A stretch of 64,000 nucleotides of DNA from Faecalibacterium prausnitzii (GTDB lineage Bacteria; Bacillota; Clostridia; Oscillospirales; Ruminococcaceae), in assembly GCF_003324185.1 (NCBI RefSeq), contig NZ_PXUP01000014.1, positions 1 to 64,000 on the forward strand, given 5' to 3'. This document shows, one piece after another, positions 15,976-24,437 of this stretch. The notes under the pieces were generated by a model. That model was not told where the DNA came from. It did not search any database and saw nothing but the letters and a program-made list of their open reading frames with translations. Position numbers and translations under genes: made by a program. Position 1 is the stretch's first letter; the number at the start of each line of letters is the position of its first letter.

Positions 15976-17238
15976 ATGGCAACAACTCAGAATACGAAAC
16001 GCAAAGACAAGGCGCGTGTGGTTCTCCGCAAAGGGGAATCCCAGCGCAAAGATGGCAAGTACGATTTCCGTTGGACTTCCCCGGATGGCAAGCGGCACTC
16101 TATTTATGCCGCGACCTTAGAGGAACTTCGGGAAAAGGAAAACGACATTCAGCGAGATTCGCTGGAAGGCATCAAGGCAGAAGCACGGTACGTCACTCTG
16201 AACGATGTGTTCACCCTGTGGGCAAAGGTCAAGCGTGGTCTGAAGGACAACACCTTTCAGAATTATCGGTACCTTTATCGGCAGTTCGTGGAGCCGGATT
16301 TCGGCAAATCGAAGGTGTCTGCGCTCAAGAAGTCGGACGTGAAGCAGTTCTACAACACGTTGGCGGATGAGCGGGGCTTGCAGATCTCTACGATTGACAG
16401 CGTACACACGGTTTTGCATCAGGTGCTGGACATGGCGGTGGATGATTGCTATCTGCGGAGCAATCCCTCGGACAATGTTCTGCGGGAGCTGAAAAAGGCA
16501 CATCAGTTTGAAACCAACCGCCGTAAGGCACTGACCGTAGCAGAGCAGAATCTGTTGCTGTCCTACCTCTCCAAAACGCCGAAGTACCAGCACTGGTACC
16601 CGATTTTTGCGGTCATGCTGGGAACGGGCTTGCGCGTAGGAGAAGCCACTGGCCTGCGCTGGTGCGATGTGGATTTAGAGGAAGGCACGATCTCCGTCAA
16701 CCACACGCTGGTCAACTACGACCACCGTGAGAACAACGGCGGCAGGAAGGGCTGCTACTTCAACTGCCACTCGCCCAAAACAAAGGCTGGTGTCCGCACT
16801 GTTCCGATGATGGACTTCGTGAAAGAAGCCTTTGAAAAGGAACGTGCCTATCAGGAAGAAGCAGAGATCCATTGCACGGTAACGGTGGACGGTTACACGG
16901 ACTTTATCTTTGTCAACCGCTTTGGTGAGTGCCAGCATCAGGGAACGCTGAACAAGGCCATTCGGCGCATCATCCGGGACTGCAACGATGAAGTGCTGGC
17001 GAAGAATCCGAACAGCACCGTACTCCTGCCGCGTTTCAGCTGCCACACCCTGCGGCATACCTTCACGACCCGGATGTGCGAAGCGGGCGTGAACATCAAG
17101 GTGATTCAGGATGCGCTGGGACATTCGGATATTTCCACGACCTTGAACATCTATGCGGATGTGACCAAGGAACTGCGGAAGTCTGAATTTGAAAATCTTG
17201 ACCGTCAGTTCGCACAGTGGAAAGACCCTGAAGAATAA
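15976..17238 (+). CDS. int: Tyrosine integrase (Tn916 Int-like)
   Basis: A 420-residue site-specific recombinase. An N-terminal arm-binding domain (RKGESQRKDGKYDFRW, then SIYAATLEELREKE) resembles Tn916 Int. It is followed by a core-binding domain and the catalytic domain: Arg in TGLRVGEATGLRW, HTLRH, LGHSDISTT and the Tyr in LNIYADV. ATG 15976 follows AAAGGAG. TACGCCA repeats begin ten bases after the stop and recur near the left end, which fits Int arm sites. Confidence 0.93.
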   Translation: MATTQNTKRKDKARVVLRKGESQRKDGKYDFRWTSPDGKRHSIYAATLEELREKENDIQRDSLEGIKAEARYVTLNDVFTLWAKVKRGLKDNTFQNYRYLYRQFVEPDFGKSKVSALKKSDVKQFYNTLADERGLQISTIDSVHTVLHQVLDMAVDDCYLRSNPSDNVLRELKKAHQFETNRRKALTVAEQNLLLSYLSKTPKYQHWYPIFAVMLGTGLRVGEATGLRWCDVDLEEGTISVNHTLVNYDHRENNGGRKGCYFNCHSPKTKAGVRTVPMMDFVKEAFEKERAYQEEAEIHCTVTVDGYTDFIFVNRFGECQHQGTLNKAIRRIIRDCNDEVLAKNPNSTVLLPRFSCHTLRHTFTTRMCEAGVNIKVIQDALGHSDISTTLNIYADVTKELRKSEFENLDRQFAQWKDPEE

Positions 17239-17247
17239 AATAAAGCA

Positions 17248-17291
17248 TACGCCAAATACGCCATACGCCATTTACGCCAATTCATACGCCA
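17248..17291 (+). repeat. Five TACGCCA repeats downstream of int
   Basis: Heptamers start at 17248, 17257, 17264, 17273 and 17285. They are the densest cluster of a motif also present at 173-190 and 17757-17775, and are probably integrase arm sites. Confidence 0.55.
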
Positions 17292-17407
17292 AACAATACA
17301 GTTCGGATAAAGGCTTGTGTAGAGATGTAAATGGAATGGCAAAATTCAACCCTTGCGGTGTAGAGTAGTATCAAGAAATAAAGGCTTATAACTGCTCGTC
17401 GATGACA

Positions 17408-17437
17408 TCCCCACGATGAAGCCGATTGAGCAGTAAA
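17408..17437 (+). repeat. 30-bp direct repeat, right copy (candidate att site)
   Basis: Exact copy of 48-77. In one frame it reads PTMKPIEQ then stop, so it could come from the 3' end of a gene used as an integration target. This is unconfirmed. Confidence 0.6.
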
Positions 17438-17499
17438 ACGTAAAAATAAAGCGCTGATACGATGAATTTTCGGCAGGAGTTCAAACGGTATCTGCGGTA

Positions 17500-17600
17500 C
17501 TACACCACAACTACACCAATTTTGGGGCGTTTTCCCGAAAAGGAGCCTTACAAAGCGGTGTGGTGTAAGAATCGAATAGGCGGATTGGTGTAGTGGATAC
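17500..17600. repeat. CTACACCA repeats in both orientations
   Basis: CTACACCA at 17500 and 17511, and the reverse complement TGGTGTA(G) at 17561 and 17586. They look like arm sites of a second, lost integrase, indicating stacked element ends. No gene is present between 17239 and 17777. Confidence 0.4.
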
Positions 17601-17617
17601 ACCGAACCCCAAACGCA

Positions 17618-17668
17618 AAAAAGCGGCAGCTATGTTGTGAAAATACAACGTAGCTGCCGCTTTTTGTT
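17618..17668. terminator. Terminator hairpin
   Basis: AAGCGGCAGCTA and CGTAGCTGCCGCTT form a long stem flanked by A and T runs on either side, so it can work in both directions. Confidence 0.75.
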
Positions 17669-17756
17669 TCGTATAGAGATTTTATGCTGACAGGCAACTT
17701 CTCCTGTGGTTAAATCAATTTGTCGTTGGCAAGTGTCAAACACTCCTGATTTGGCA

Positions 17757-17775
17757 TACGCCAAAATTTACGCCA
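17757..17775 (+). repeat. Outer TACGCCA pair
   Basis: Two TACGCCA heptamers 12 bases apart, ending three bases before the phosphatase stop codon. The same arm motif outside the 30-bp repeat suggests a second, older element boundary here. Confidence 0.4.
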
Positions 17776-17777
17776 AT

Positions 17778-18227
17778 TTAGCGCAGTTCCTCAAGCAATG
17801 CCGTGCATCCTTCCAGTATATCCTGCCATGTGGTTTCAAAATCTCCCGTGAACCATGGGTCTGCCACTTCACGGGGATGATCCGTATGCGCCATCAGCAG
17901 CGAGACTTTATGCTGTGGGTCTCCGCCGACAAGCCGCAGGATGTCGCACAGATTGCTTTCATCCATGCCAATCAGATGATCATACCGTGCATAATCCAGC
18001 CGGGTCATCTGCCGGGCGGTCTTGCCGTTGCAGTCGATGCCATGTTCTGCCAGCTTCTGCCGTGCAGGAGGATAGACCGGATTTCCGATTTCCCATGCAC
18101 TGGTGGCGGCTGATGCGATTTCAAATTGCTCGGATAGTCCTGCCTTGGACGTAAGGTCTTTCATCACATACTCCGCCATCGGGCTTCGGCAGATATTTCC
18201 GAGACAAATAAATAAGATCCTGATCAT
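17778..18227 (-). CDS. Low-molecular-weight protein tyrosine phosphatase
   Basis: 149 residues. The catalytic P-loop CLGNICRS lies at residues 8-15 with the nucleophilic Cys8. The general-acid loop DPWFTGDF lies near residue 123. The length is normal for the family. It acts in the cytoplasm on phosphotyrosine of unknown partners. Its start overlaps the stop of the winged-helix gene by four bases (ATGA), so the two are translationally coupled, and both follow the rib genes. Confidence 0.9.
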   Translation of the reverse strand: MIRILFICLGNICRSPMAEYVMKDLTSKAGLSEQFEIASAATSAWEIGNPVYPPARQKLAEHGIDCNGKTARQMTRLDYARYDHLIGMDESNLCDILRLVGGDPQHKVSLLMAHTDHPREVADPWFTGDFETTWQDILEGCTALLEELR

Positions 18228-18640
18228 GCCGGGTCGTTCTCCTTTTGGCTTACAAAAGCATAGCCGCCGTGGGTAGTGCGGATAAAGCTACCGCAGCCGA
18301 CCAGCTTCTTTCGCAGATTGGAAACGGTATTTGCCACGACCTTTAAGGTGTCGTCACAGTTTTGTCCCCACACAGCACGGAAAAGCTCTTCTTTTGAGAA
18401 GATTTGTCCTTCGTGGGAGGCAAGCATCAGCAGCAAATCGAACTCCAGTCGTGTAAGGGAGACTTTTCTGCCGCTGCACAACACTTCGTGGGTCATTTCG
18501 TCCAGTGTAAGCCCCGGAAGAACCAACTTCTCCCATGAATCAATGGATATTTGCTCTGCCTCGATGTGCTCTCGTTCCAGAAGCATCCGGATCTTCTGCT
18601 CCAATTCCGGGTCAGGCTGTCGGGTCTTTATAACGATCAT
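18224..18640 (-). CDS. Stand-alone OmpR/PhoB-type winged-helix protein
   Basis: 138 residues. The C-terminal half (SLTRLEFDLLLMLASHEGQI, then VANTVSNLRKKL and IRTTHGGYAF) is a response-regulator DNA-binding domain. The first 45 residues replace the receiver domain and contain no phospho-acceptor pattern. It lies 20 bases after ribH and overlaps the phosphatase gene. It may regulate this operon or act with the phosphatase; its target is unknown. Confidence 0.8.
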   Translation of the reverse strand: MIVIKTRQPDPELEQKIRMLLEREHIEAEQISIDSWEKLVLPGLTLDEMTHEVLCSGRKVSLTRLEFDLLLMLASHEGQIFSKEELFRAVWGQNCDDTLKVVANTVSNLRKKLVGCGSFIRTTHGGYAFVSQKENDPA

Positions 18641-18660
18641 GGCAAACTCCTGCGTGTATT

Positions 18661-19137
18661 TTACTCTGCGGCGGTATCCATTTCCCGGAGCAGGTTTACC
18701 ATCTCGATGGCACTGACTGCACAGTCATAGCCTTTATTACCTGCTTTGGTGCCTGCCCGCTCGATGGCCTGTTCGATGTTTTCGGTGGTCAGAACACCAA
18801 AGAGGACGGGAACCCCGCTTTCCAGCGAGACCGTGGCAATGCCTTTGGAAACCTCATTGCACACATAGTCGTAATGGCTGGTAGAACCGCGAATCACGGC
18901 ACCAAGGCAGATCACAGCATCATACTTTCCGCTTTTTGCCATTTTAGAGGCAACCAGTGGGATCTCAAAAGCACCTGGAACCCATGCAACATGAATATCA
19001 GCGTCCTGCACATCGTGCCGGAGCAGACCATCCATTGCTCCGCTCAGAAGTTTGGACGTGATAAATTCGTTGAAGCGGGCAGCTACGATACCGACCTTGA
19101 TGTTCTGAGAAACCAGCTTACCTTCAAATGTTTTCAT
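18661..19137 (-). CDS. ribH: 6,7-dimethyl-8-ribityllumazine synthase
   Basis: Condenses the pyrimidine intermediate with dihydroxybutanone phosphate, the step before riboflavin. The protein has 158 residues, with typical blocks [24 protein letters not shown] and [16 protein letters not shown]; the His in the last is catalytic. It is the fourth rib gene in the operon controlled by the FMN riboswitch upstream of ribD. Confidence 0.97.
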   Translation of the reverse strand: MKTFEGKLVSQNIKVGIVAARFNEFITSKLLSGAMDGLLRHDVQDADIHVAWVPGAFEIPLVASKMAKSGKYDAVICLGAVIRGSTSHYDYVCNEVSKGIATVSLESGVPVLFGVLTTENIEQAIERAGTKAGNKGYDCAVSAIEMVNLLREMDTAAE

Positions 19138-19158
19138 TTTTAAATACCTCTTTCGTTG

Positions 19159-20355
19159 TTAATATTCCAGAAGATGTCCCATCCGTGCCTGCTTCGTTTT
19201 CAGGTAAAACAGGTCATACGGGGTCGCCGTCATCTGAATGGGTACGCGCTCGGAGATCTCCAGCCCAAACTCGGAGAGCTGATATACTTTGTCCGGGTTA
19301 TTGGTAAGCAGGCGCAGGCTTTTTACGCCAAGTTCCCGGAGGATCTGTGCGCCGAGATAATACTCCCGTTCATCTCCATGGAACCCCAGAGCGAGATTGG
19401 CTTCCAGCGTATCCATGCCCTGCTCCTGAAGTTCATAGGCACGCAGCTTGTTGATCAGACCGATGCCTCGGCCTTCCTGCCGCATATAGAGCAGGATACC
19501 CCGGCCTTCTTTTTCGATCTGCGTCATGGCAGCGGCCAGCTGCTGGCCGCAGTCACAACGCAAAGAGCCAAATGTATCTCCTGTCAGGCATTCCGAGTGG
19601 ACGCGGCACAGAATATCCTTTCCATCGCCAATCTCACCTTTTACCAGTGCAATGTGATGCTCTCCGTTCAGGCGGCTCACAAAACCATAAGCTCTGAAGG
19701 TGCCATACTTGGTGGGCAGGTTCACTGCCGTCACCTGATCGACCAGTTTATCGTGACACTTGCGGTACTCCTGTAAATCACGGATGGTGATGAATTTGAT
19801 CTGGAAACGCTCTGCCAGCTTTGCCAGTTCAGCGGTGCGCATCATCGTGCCATCCTCCCGCATGATCTCGCAGCACAGGCCGCATTCTTTCAGCCCTGCC
19901 AGACGGCACAGGTCAACGGTTGCTTCCGTGTGACCGTTGCGCTCCAACACACCGTTCTTTTTTGCCAGAAGGGGGAACATATGGCCCGGTCTGCGGAAAT
20001 CTTCTGCTTTTGCGTGATCGTCCACACAAGCCATCGCCGTAATGGAACGCTCTGCGGCAGAAATGCCCGTAGAAGTAGAAACGTGGTCGATGGACACCGT
20101 AAATGCCGTTTCATGGTTGTCGGTGTTATACTGCACCATCTGCGGAAATTGCAGCTTCTGGACGAAAGCCTCGGACATCGGCATACAGATCAGACCTTTG
20201 CCGTGGGTCGCCATAAAGTTGACGTTTTCGGTGGTGGCAAATTCGGCAGCACAGATGAAGTCCCCCTCGTTTTCACGGTCGGGGTCATCCGTTACCAGAA
20301 TGATTTTTCCTTGCTTCAGATCTTGCAAAGCTTCGGGAATGGTATTGAAGTTCAT
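19159..20355 (-). CDS. ribBA: Bifunctional DHBP synthase / GTP cyclohydrolase II
   Basis: 398 residues. The N-terminal half is RibB ([16 protein letters not shown] near residue 22, forms dihydroxybutanone phosphate). The C-terminal half is RibA (zinc cysteines in [18 protein letters not shown] near residue 253, opens GTP). Together they supply both branches of riboflavin synthesis. It lies between ribE and ribH. Confidence 0.97.
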   Translation of the reverse strand: MNFNTIPEALQDLKQGKIILVTDDPDRENEGDFICAAEFATTENVNFMATHGKGLICMPMSEAFVQKLQFPQMVQYNTDNHETAFTVSIDHVSTSTGISAAERSITAMACVDDHAKAEDFRRPGHMFPLLAKKNGVLERNGHTEATVDLCRLAGLKECGLCCEIMREDGTMMRTAELAKLAERFQIKFITIRDLQEYRKCHDKLVDQVTAVNLPTKYGTFRAYGFVSRLNGEHHIALVKGEIGDGKDILCRVHSECLTGDTFGSLRCDCGQQLAAAMTQIEKEGRGILLYMRQEGRGIGLINKLRAYELQEQGMDTLEANLALGFHGDEREYYLGAQILRELGVKSLRLLTNNPDKVYQLSEFGLEISERVPIQMTATPYDLFYLKTKQARMGHLLEY

Positions 20356-20367
20356 CGTAAACTCTCC

Positions 20368-21009
20368 TTAAAAGCCGCAGCGCAGCAGCATTTCTTTTGT
20401 GAGCGTGTTTTGCTTCGGTGTTTCTGATGGAAGCAGCCTCTCGATATATTTTCCAACAACATCGGTTTCCAAATTGACAAAATCCCCTTTGTGCCGTTGG
20501 TTCAGGTTCGTCTGACGGACGGTGTGCGGTATCGTGGACACGGAAAAGCCCGTAGGTTCCACCGCAGCCACGGTCAGGCTGATACCGTCTATTGTGATAG
20601 AGCCTTTTTCAACGACATAGCGAAGGATCGCAGGATCTGCATGAATGGTGTACCAGATAGCCGTATCGTCTTTTCGGATATTAGCAATGCGTCCGACGCC
20701 ATCCACATGGCCTGCTACGATGTGTCCGCCAAAACGTCCGTTGGCCGGCATGGCACGTTCCAGATTGACAGCACTTCCAATGGTGAGCTGTGCAAGTGCA
20801 GAGCGGTTCAAGGTCTCGTGCATGACATCCGCAGCAAAGCTATCCGGGAAGAGCTGCCTGACGGTCAGACAGATGCCGTTGACGGCGATGCTGTCGCCGA
20901 TCCTGGTTCCTTCCAGAACCGTTTTTGCACGAACAGTCAGTACGGCGGAATGCTGTCCCCGATTGATGGATTTTATTGTTCCGACTTCTTCCACGATTCC
21001 GGTAAACAC
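20368..21009 (-). CDS. ribE: Riboflavin synthase alpha chain
   Basis: Dismutates two lumazine molecules to riboflavin. It has 213 residues with the expected internal duplication: each half is a lumazine-binding barrel, starting MFTGIVEEVG and, near residue 100, FGGHIVAGHVDGVG. Its start lies inside the end of ribD (37-base overlap), so translation is probably coupled. Confidence 0.96.
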   Translation of the reverse strand: MFTGIVEEVGTIKSINRGQHSAVLTVRAKTVLEGTRIGDSIAVNGICLTVRQLFPDSFAADVMHETLNRSALAQLTIGSAVNLERAMPANGRFGGHIVAGHVDGVGRIANIRKDDTAIWYTIHADPAILRYVVEKGSITIDGISLTVAAVEPTGFSVSTIPHTVRQTNLNQRHKGDFVNLETDVVGKYIERLLPSETPKQNTLTKEMLLRCGF

Positions 21010-22097
21010 GGGTACTCCACCTCACTTTCGATCAGGAAATCTTTGCCAAGCTGTTCCAATCGGCTGTTCTTCAGGCGGAATGCAGCATCCGGAAGCGGGA
21101 CACCTGCACCCTCAATGGGTGCTTTGGCATCCCTTCCTCCGAACAGCTTCGGGGCAATGTAAGCCTGTACCTGCTGCACGATGCCGCTTTCCAGTGCAGA
21201 CCAGTTCAAGGTTCCGCCGCCTTCCAGCAGAATGCTGTCGATCTGCTCCTGCCCCAGCTGTTTTATCAGTTGCAGAAGATTCACATGACCGCAATGCGCT
21301 TCCAGACAAAGGACCCGGCACCCGGCCTGTTGATATGCCGCCTGCTTCTCCGGGTCGCCGCAGCAGGTCGCAAGAATGGTCGGAACCTGTTTGGCGGTCA
21401 TGACCACCTGTGATTGCAGCGGTGTCCGCAAATGTGTATCACAGATGATCCGGACGGGATCACGGCCACCCTCTATCCGGCAGGTCAGCAGCGGGTCATC
21501 TGCTAGGATGGTTCCGACTCCCACCATAATGCCGCGGAATCGGTGTCGCTGCCGTTGAACATGATTCCGGGCAATTTCCCCGGTGATCCATTTGGAAGCG
21601 CCTGTGTATGTGGCGATTTTTCCGTCCATCGTCATGGCGTATTTCATGGAAACGAAGGGGCGTTTTGTGGTGATATAGTGGAAGAACACCTTGTTCAGCG
21701 CATCGCATTCCTCTTGCAGAACATTTTCGGTCACATCTATGCCGTGTGCGCGCAGGATTGCAATTCCTTTTCCAGCCACCAGCGGATTCGGGTCAGCAGA
21801 ACCCACGACCACCCGGTGAATGCCCGCGTCCAGAATCGCATCCACGCAGGGCGGCTGCTTTCCGTAATGGCAGCACGGCTCCAATGTCACATACAGGGTC
21901 GCTCCCTGCGGATCTTCGGTGCAGGATGCCAGCGCATTGCGCTCCGCATGAGCCTGACCGTATCTCTGGTGCCAGCCCTGTCCGATGATCCTGCCCTCTT
22001 TTACGACCACGGCACCCACCATCGGGTTGGGAGACGTCCATCCGCAACCCTTTTTTGCAAGCTGCAAAGCCAGACGCATATACTCTTTGTCGTTCAT
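20973..22097 (-). CDS. ribD: Bifunctional riboflavin deaminase/reductase
   Basis: 374 residues from ATG 22097 (GGAGG upstream). The N-terminal deaminase has HAERNAL and the zinc motif PCCHYGKQPPCVDA; the C-terminal reductase starts near residue 145 (FVSMKYAMTMDGKIATYTGA). First gene of the operon. Its ribosome site directly follows the T-run of the riboswitch terminator, so read-through decides expression. Confidence 0.96.
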   Translation of the reverse strand: MNDKEYMRLALQLAKKGCGWTSPNPMVGAVVVKEGRIIGQGWHQRYGQAHAERNALASCTEDPQGATLYVTLEPCCHYGKQPPCVDAILDAGIHRVVVGSADPNPLVAGKGIAILRAHGIDVTENVLQEECDALNKVFFHYITTKRPFVSMKYAMTMDGKIATYTGASKWITGEIARNHVQRQRHRFRGIMVGVGTILADDPLLTCRIEGGRDPVRIICDTHLRTPLQSQVVMTAKQVPTILATCCGDPEKQAAYQQAGCRVLCLEAHCGHVNLLQLIKQLGQEQIDSILLEGGGTLNWSALESGIVQQVQAYIAPKLFGGRDAKAPIEGAGVPLPDAAFRLKNSRLEQLGKDFLIESEVEYPCLPESWKKSEQ

Positions 22098-22109
22098 CGT
22101 GTCGCCTCC

Positions 22110-22143
22110 AAAAGAAAAAGCCCTGAACAAAAACGTTCAGGGC
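22110..22143 (-). terminator. Riboswitch-controlled terminator before ribD
   Basis: On the minus strand GCCCTGAAC and GTTCAGGGC close over GTTTTT, followed by TTTTTCTTTT and the ribD ribosome site. It is the expression platform for FMN-dependent attenuation. Confidence 0.85.
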
Positions 22144-22252
22144 AAGCCGAAAAGACACAAGGAACCCTTGTGCAAAAAAGAAAGCTCCAGAATGCAAACG
22201 CATCCCAGAGCAGCCTCCACAAGCGCAGAACCGTGCGGGCTCTGCGCTTGGT

Positions 22253-22366
22253 ATCTTCTTTCATCCAGACTGTACTGTCGGCTTCGGAGTTTCACCGAAT
22301 CATGCCTTACGGCTCGTGGGCTGTACCACCGGTAGGGAATCGCACCCTGCCCTGAAGATTTCTGAT
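22253..22366 (-). ncRNA. FMN riboswitch (RFN element)
   Basis: On the minus strand the conserved blocks CTTCAGGGCAGGGTG, CCTACCGGTGGTA, CAGCCCACGAGCC, GGTGAAACTCCGAAGCCGAC and GTCTGGATGAAAGAAGA appear in the family order. It senses flavin mononucleotide and controls the rib operon. Confidence 0.96.
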
Positions 22367-22380
22367 TCAATTACAGCGGC

Positions 22381-22409
22381 ATTATAGCACGGCTCCTTTC
22401 GGATTGCAA
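22381..22409 (-). promoter_or_regulatory. rib operon promoter
   Basis: Minus strand: TTGCAA (22409-22404), 17-base spacer, TATAAT (22386-22381) with an extended TG just upstream. It starts transcription shortly before the riboswitch. Confidence 0.75.
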
Positions 22410-22579
22410 GGGCATTCTGCAAACCGGGACGAAACCGGGATGAAGATGGGTACGAAACTTTTTGACTATTATTGCCTTGTCAAGAGGGCTTGCATCGTCC
22501 AGCTCTCTCTCTTTTTGCCAAAGTTTTCCTCGCCTTTTCTTGCAAGCTGCCGAAAGTGACGCGTTCTCAAAAGTTTTTG

Positions 22580-22608
22580 TTGACACGGCTCGATTTTTGT
22601 GGTAGCCT
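22580..22608 (+). promoter_or_regulatory. Promoter of the structured module, copy B
   Basis: TTGACA (22580-22585), 17-base spacer CGGCTCGATTTTTGTGG, TAGCCT. It matches copy A, but no palindromic element precedes it: the sequence reads CTCAAAAGTTTTTGTTGACA. Confidence 0.65.
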
Positions 22609-22614
22609 ATCCCA

Positions 22615-22965
22615 ACAATTGAATATAACATATTTTTACATATTCGTTCAGTCCCTGCGGGGATGAACATTTTGGCTTTCAGCCGTTACATAACCGACTA
22701 GCATGACCTTCCAGAAAAAGCGAAGGCAGGGCTGGTCTGTTTTGTGACGGCTTTTTTGTTGCCGTTTTGCCCGTTGGACCTTGAAAACCGCATGACCGTC
22801 TGCATGGGATACCCGGCGATGACCCTGAGAAGGAGAGCCGGAAAACGCCGCCGGAAGGGGGCAGGAAAGCCGTGCGGGGAGAACGGCAGGACGTTGATTT
22901 CCCAGTTGCGGAGAAAAACGATGTGGTCAAATTGACCACATCGTTTTCCGTAGCGCCAACGAAAG
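22615..22965 (+). ncRNA. Candidate structured RNA of mobile elements, copy B
   Basis: Counterpart of 11628-11985. It has a replaced but paired first hairpin (GTTCAGTCCCTGCGGGGATGAA), a second hairpin with CCTTC/GAAGG, the conserved CCGCATGACCGTCTGCATGG block, and a terminal stem with ACGATGTGG/CCACATCGT where copy A has ACAATGTGG/CCACATTGT. Paired changes support an RNA structure. The gap 22410-22977 holds no gene. Confidence 0.45.
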
Positions 22966-22977
22966 GATGGAATGCCT

Positions 22978-23304
22978 ATGAGTAATTTTACCCCCGCATG
23001 GTTCAAAGGGCTTTTTCAACGAATCCCTGTTCTGTGACGATTTCCTGAGCACCCACCAGCTGCTTTACTCGAACGGCGCATTTTTCACCCCGGACGGCAG
23101 AATGGTGGACCCCATGCCCCTGCGGTGTGAGATCTTCGAGATGATGCGTGAATACGTTGGGGCGAACCTCGCCAAGAAGGTCACCAATGTGGTGGATGTG
23201 CTGAAGCTGGCGGCACAGGTGGAGGACTTCCCGCCTGTCACCGACCGTATCGCACTGGCAAACGGAACCCTGTATCTGGATGGCACCTTTCAGGAGGGCA
23301 AGGA
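22978..23304 (+). pseudogene. 5' remnant of a mobile-element primase-like gene
   Basis: ATG 22978 opens MSNFTPAWFKGLF and stops within 20 codons, but a +1 shift near 23020 restores a long frame (NESLFCDDFLSTHQLLYSNG and onward to DRIALANGTLYLDGTFQEG). From memory this resembles the N-terminal part of a phage/plasmid primase. The frameshift and the loss of everything after about 23304 mark a dead fragment. It follows the copy B module, so this is the left end of a deleted element. Confidence 0.6.
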
Positions 23305-23509
23305 GTGCACCATGGAGAGTATCCACAACTACCTGACCCATCTGCGGATGCAGCACTGCCGCAAGGCGTTGGAGGAGGGCGTTTCCGTCCTGAATGCCTG
23401 CACCGAAAGCGGCTTTCCGGATTACAGCAGCTTCCTGAAAACCTTCCGCCATCTGTACGGCATCACCCCCACCGAATACCGCGCACAGCACCGGACAATG
23501 GTGCGTTAA
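23305..23509 (+). pseudogene. C-terminal fragment of an AraC-family regulator
   Basis: The frame continues from the primase remnant into an AraC-type C-terminal helix-turn-helix: MQHCRKALEEGVSVLNACTE, then GFPDYSSFLKTFRHLYGITP and TEYRAQH. The N-terminal sensor and first helix-turn-helix are missing. It is a deletion scar that fuses element DNA to a chromosomal gene. Confidence 0.7.
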
Positions 23510-23550
23510 AAGCTGCGGCAGGAGAATACGAAAATTTTTCTCAAAAAGGG

Positions 23551-23579
23551 TTGACATTCTACCCGCTCTGTGGTATTAT
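23551..23579 (+). promoter_or_regulatory. Promoter of the tRNA-Met gene
   Basis: TTGACA (23551-23556), 17-base spacer, TATTAT (23574-23579), about 40 bases before the mature tRNA. Confidence 0.8.
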
Positions 23580-23625
23580 ACTTGAGCAGTCAGCGAGAGC
23601 CGCTGAAAAGCAAAAAAGTAAATAT

Positions 23626-23703
<78 letters not shown>

Positions 23704-23704
23704 A

Positions 23705-23744
23705 AAAAGCACGATGGTTCGTAAAGAACTACCGTGCTTTTCTA
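23705..23744 (+). terminator. Terminator after the tRNA
   Basis: AAAGCACG.TGGT and CTACCGTGCTTTT form a stem with a T-run. It is element-derived, replacing the original terminator now at 31607-31640. Confidence 0.7.
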
Positions 23745-23768
23745 TTTGTCTTGCGTGCTCCGGGGCGA

Positions 23769-23792
23769 TTTGGCTACTATTTGGCTACTACG
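23769..23792 (+). repeat. 24-bp direct repeat near attL (arm sites)
   Basis: TTTGGCTACT-AT-TTGGCTACT-ACG, with two tandem TTGGCTACT units, is identical to 31432-31455 near the other end. These are probable arm-type integrase sites. Confidence 0.7.
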
Positions 23793-23795
23793 CCC

Positions 23796-24044
23796 TCAAA
23801 AACTGCCCCGGTCTGGCTGCTGCGGCTCCTCCCCGTAAAATTCTGTTTTCAGGTCTTTGTAGACCCGCTGCAACAGCATCCATGACCCGAAAAGGGAACT
23901 CGCGCAAACTTCATTCGGCATATCTCCGGTTTGAATAGCGGTCTGCACAGCCTCGATCAGATCAACCGCATACCCCAGTTCACACAGGGAAACGTCCATT
24001 TCTGCCCAGTTGGGGACAGGGTGATTCTTGGCGGGATGGTTCAT
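23796..24044 (-). CDS. Hypothetical protein of the satellite element
   Basis: 82 residues (MNHPAKNHPVPNWAEMDV). Helical, without membrane segments or a recognisable family. Its start overlaps the stop of the gene upstream by four bases (ATGA), so it is the last gene of the leftward operon. Confidence 0.6.
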   Translation of the reverse strand: MNHPAKNHPVPNWAEMDVSLCELGYAVDLIEAVQTAIQTGDMPNEVCASSLFGSWMLLQRVYKDLKTEFYGEEPQQPDRGSF

Positions 24045-24373
24045 TCTGCTGCACTCCCTTCCTTGGCGGCCTTAGTCTGTGCAAGCAGCTTCCGGCTGGC
24101 TGCGATTTTCTGCTGCATCTCTGCCCAGAGTGCGGGCAGGTCTATGCGGGCATCGATGGTCTCCCCACGATGGATAGAGGACACGCGGAACCCCGCAGCC
24201 TCATACTGCTGTGTAATAAACGCCGCGGGGGTCTGGCCCAGACGTGCAAGGGCGCTCAGGCGGCCCCCGTCAAGCACGATCTGCTCCCAGTGAATCGTGC
24301 GGGGCTTGGGCTCCCGGGTGTCGATGTATTCCACCTCGTAGGCGGTCAAAGTGATTCGCTTTTCCAGTTTCAT
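24041..24373 (-). CDS. Hypothetical protein of the satellite element
   Basis: 110 residues from ATG 24373, with GGAGGG upstream. A beta-rich N-terminal half (KRITLTAYEVEYIDTREP) and a helical C-terminus rich in Ala/Lys are visible. The family is unrecognised. It is coupled to the following gene. Confidence 0.6.
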   Translation of the reverse strand: MKLEKRITLTAYEVEYIDTREPKPRTIHWEQIVLDGGRLSALARLGQTPAAFITQQYEAAGFRVSSIHRGETIDARIDLPALWAEMQQKIAASRKLLAQTKAAKEGSAAE

Positions 24374-24437
24374 GGTGTTACCCTCCAACAATGGCCCGGC
24401 GGGGCTCCTCTGGCTCCGCCGGGGATCTCGGTTTGTG

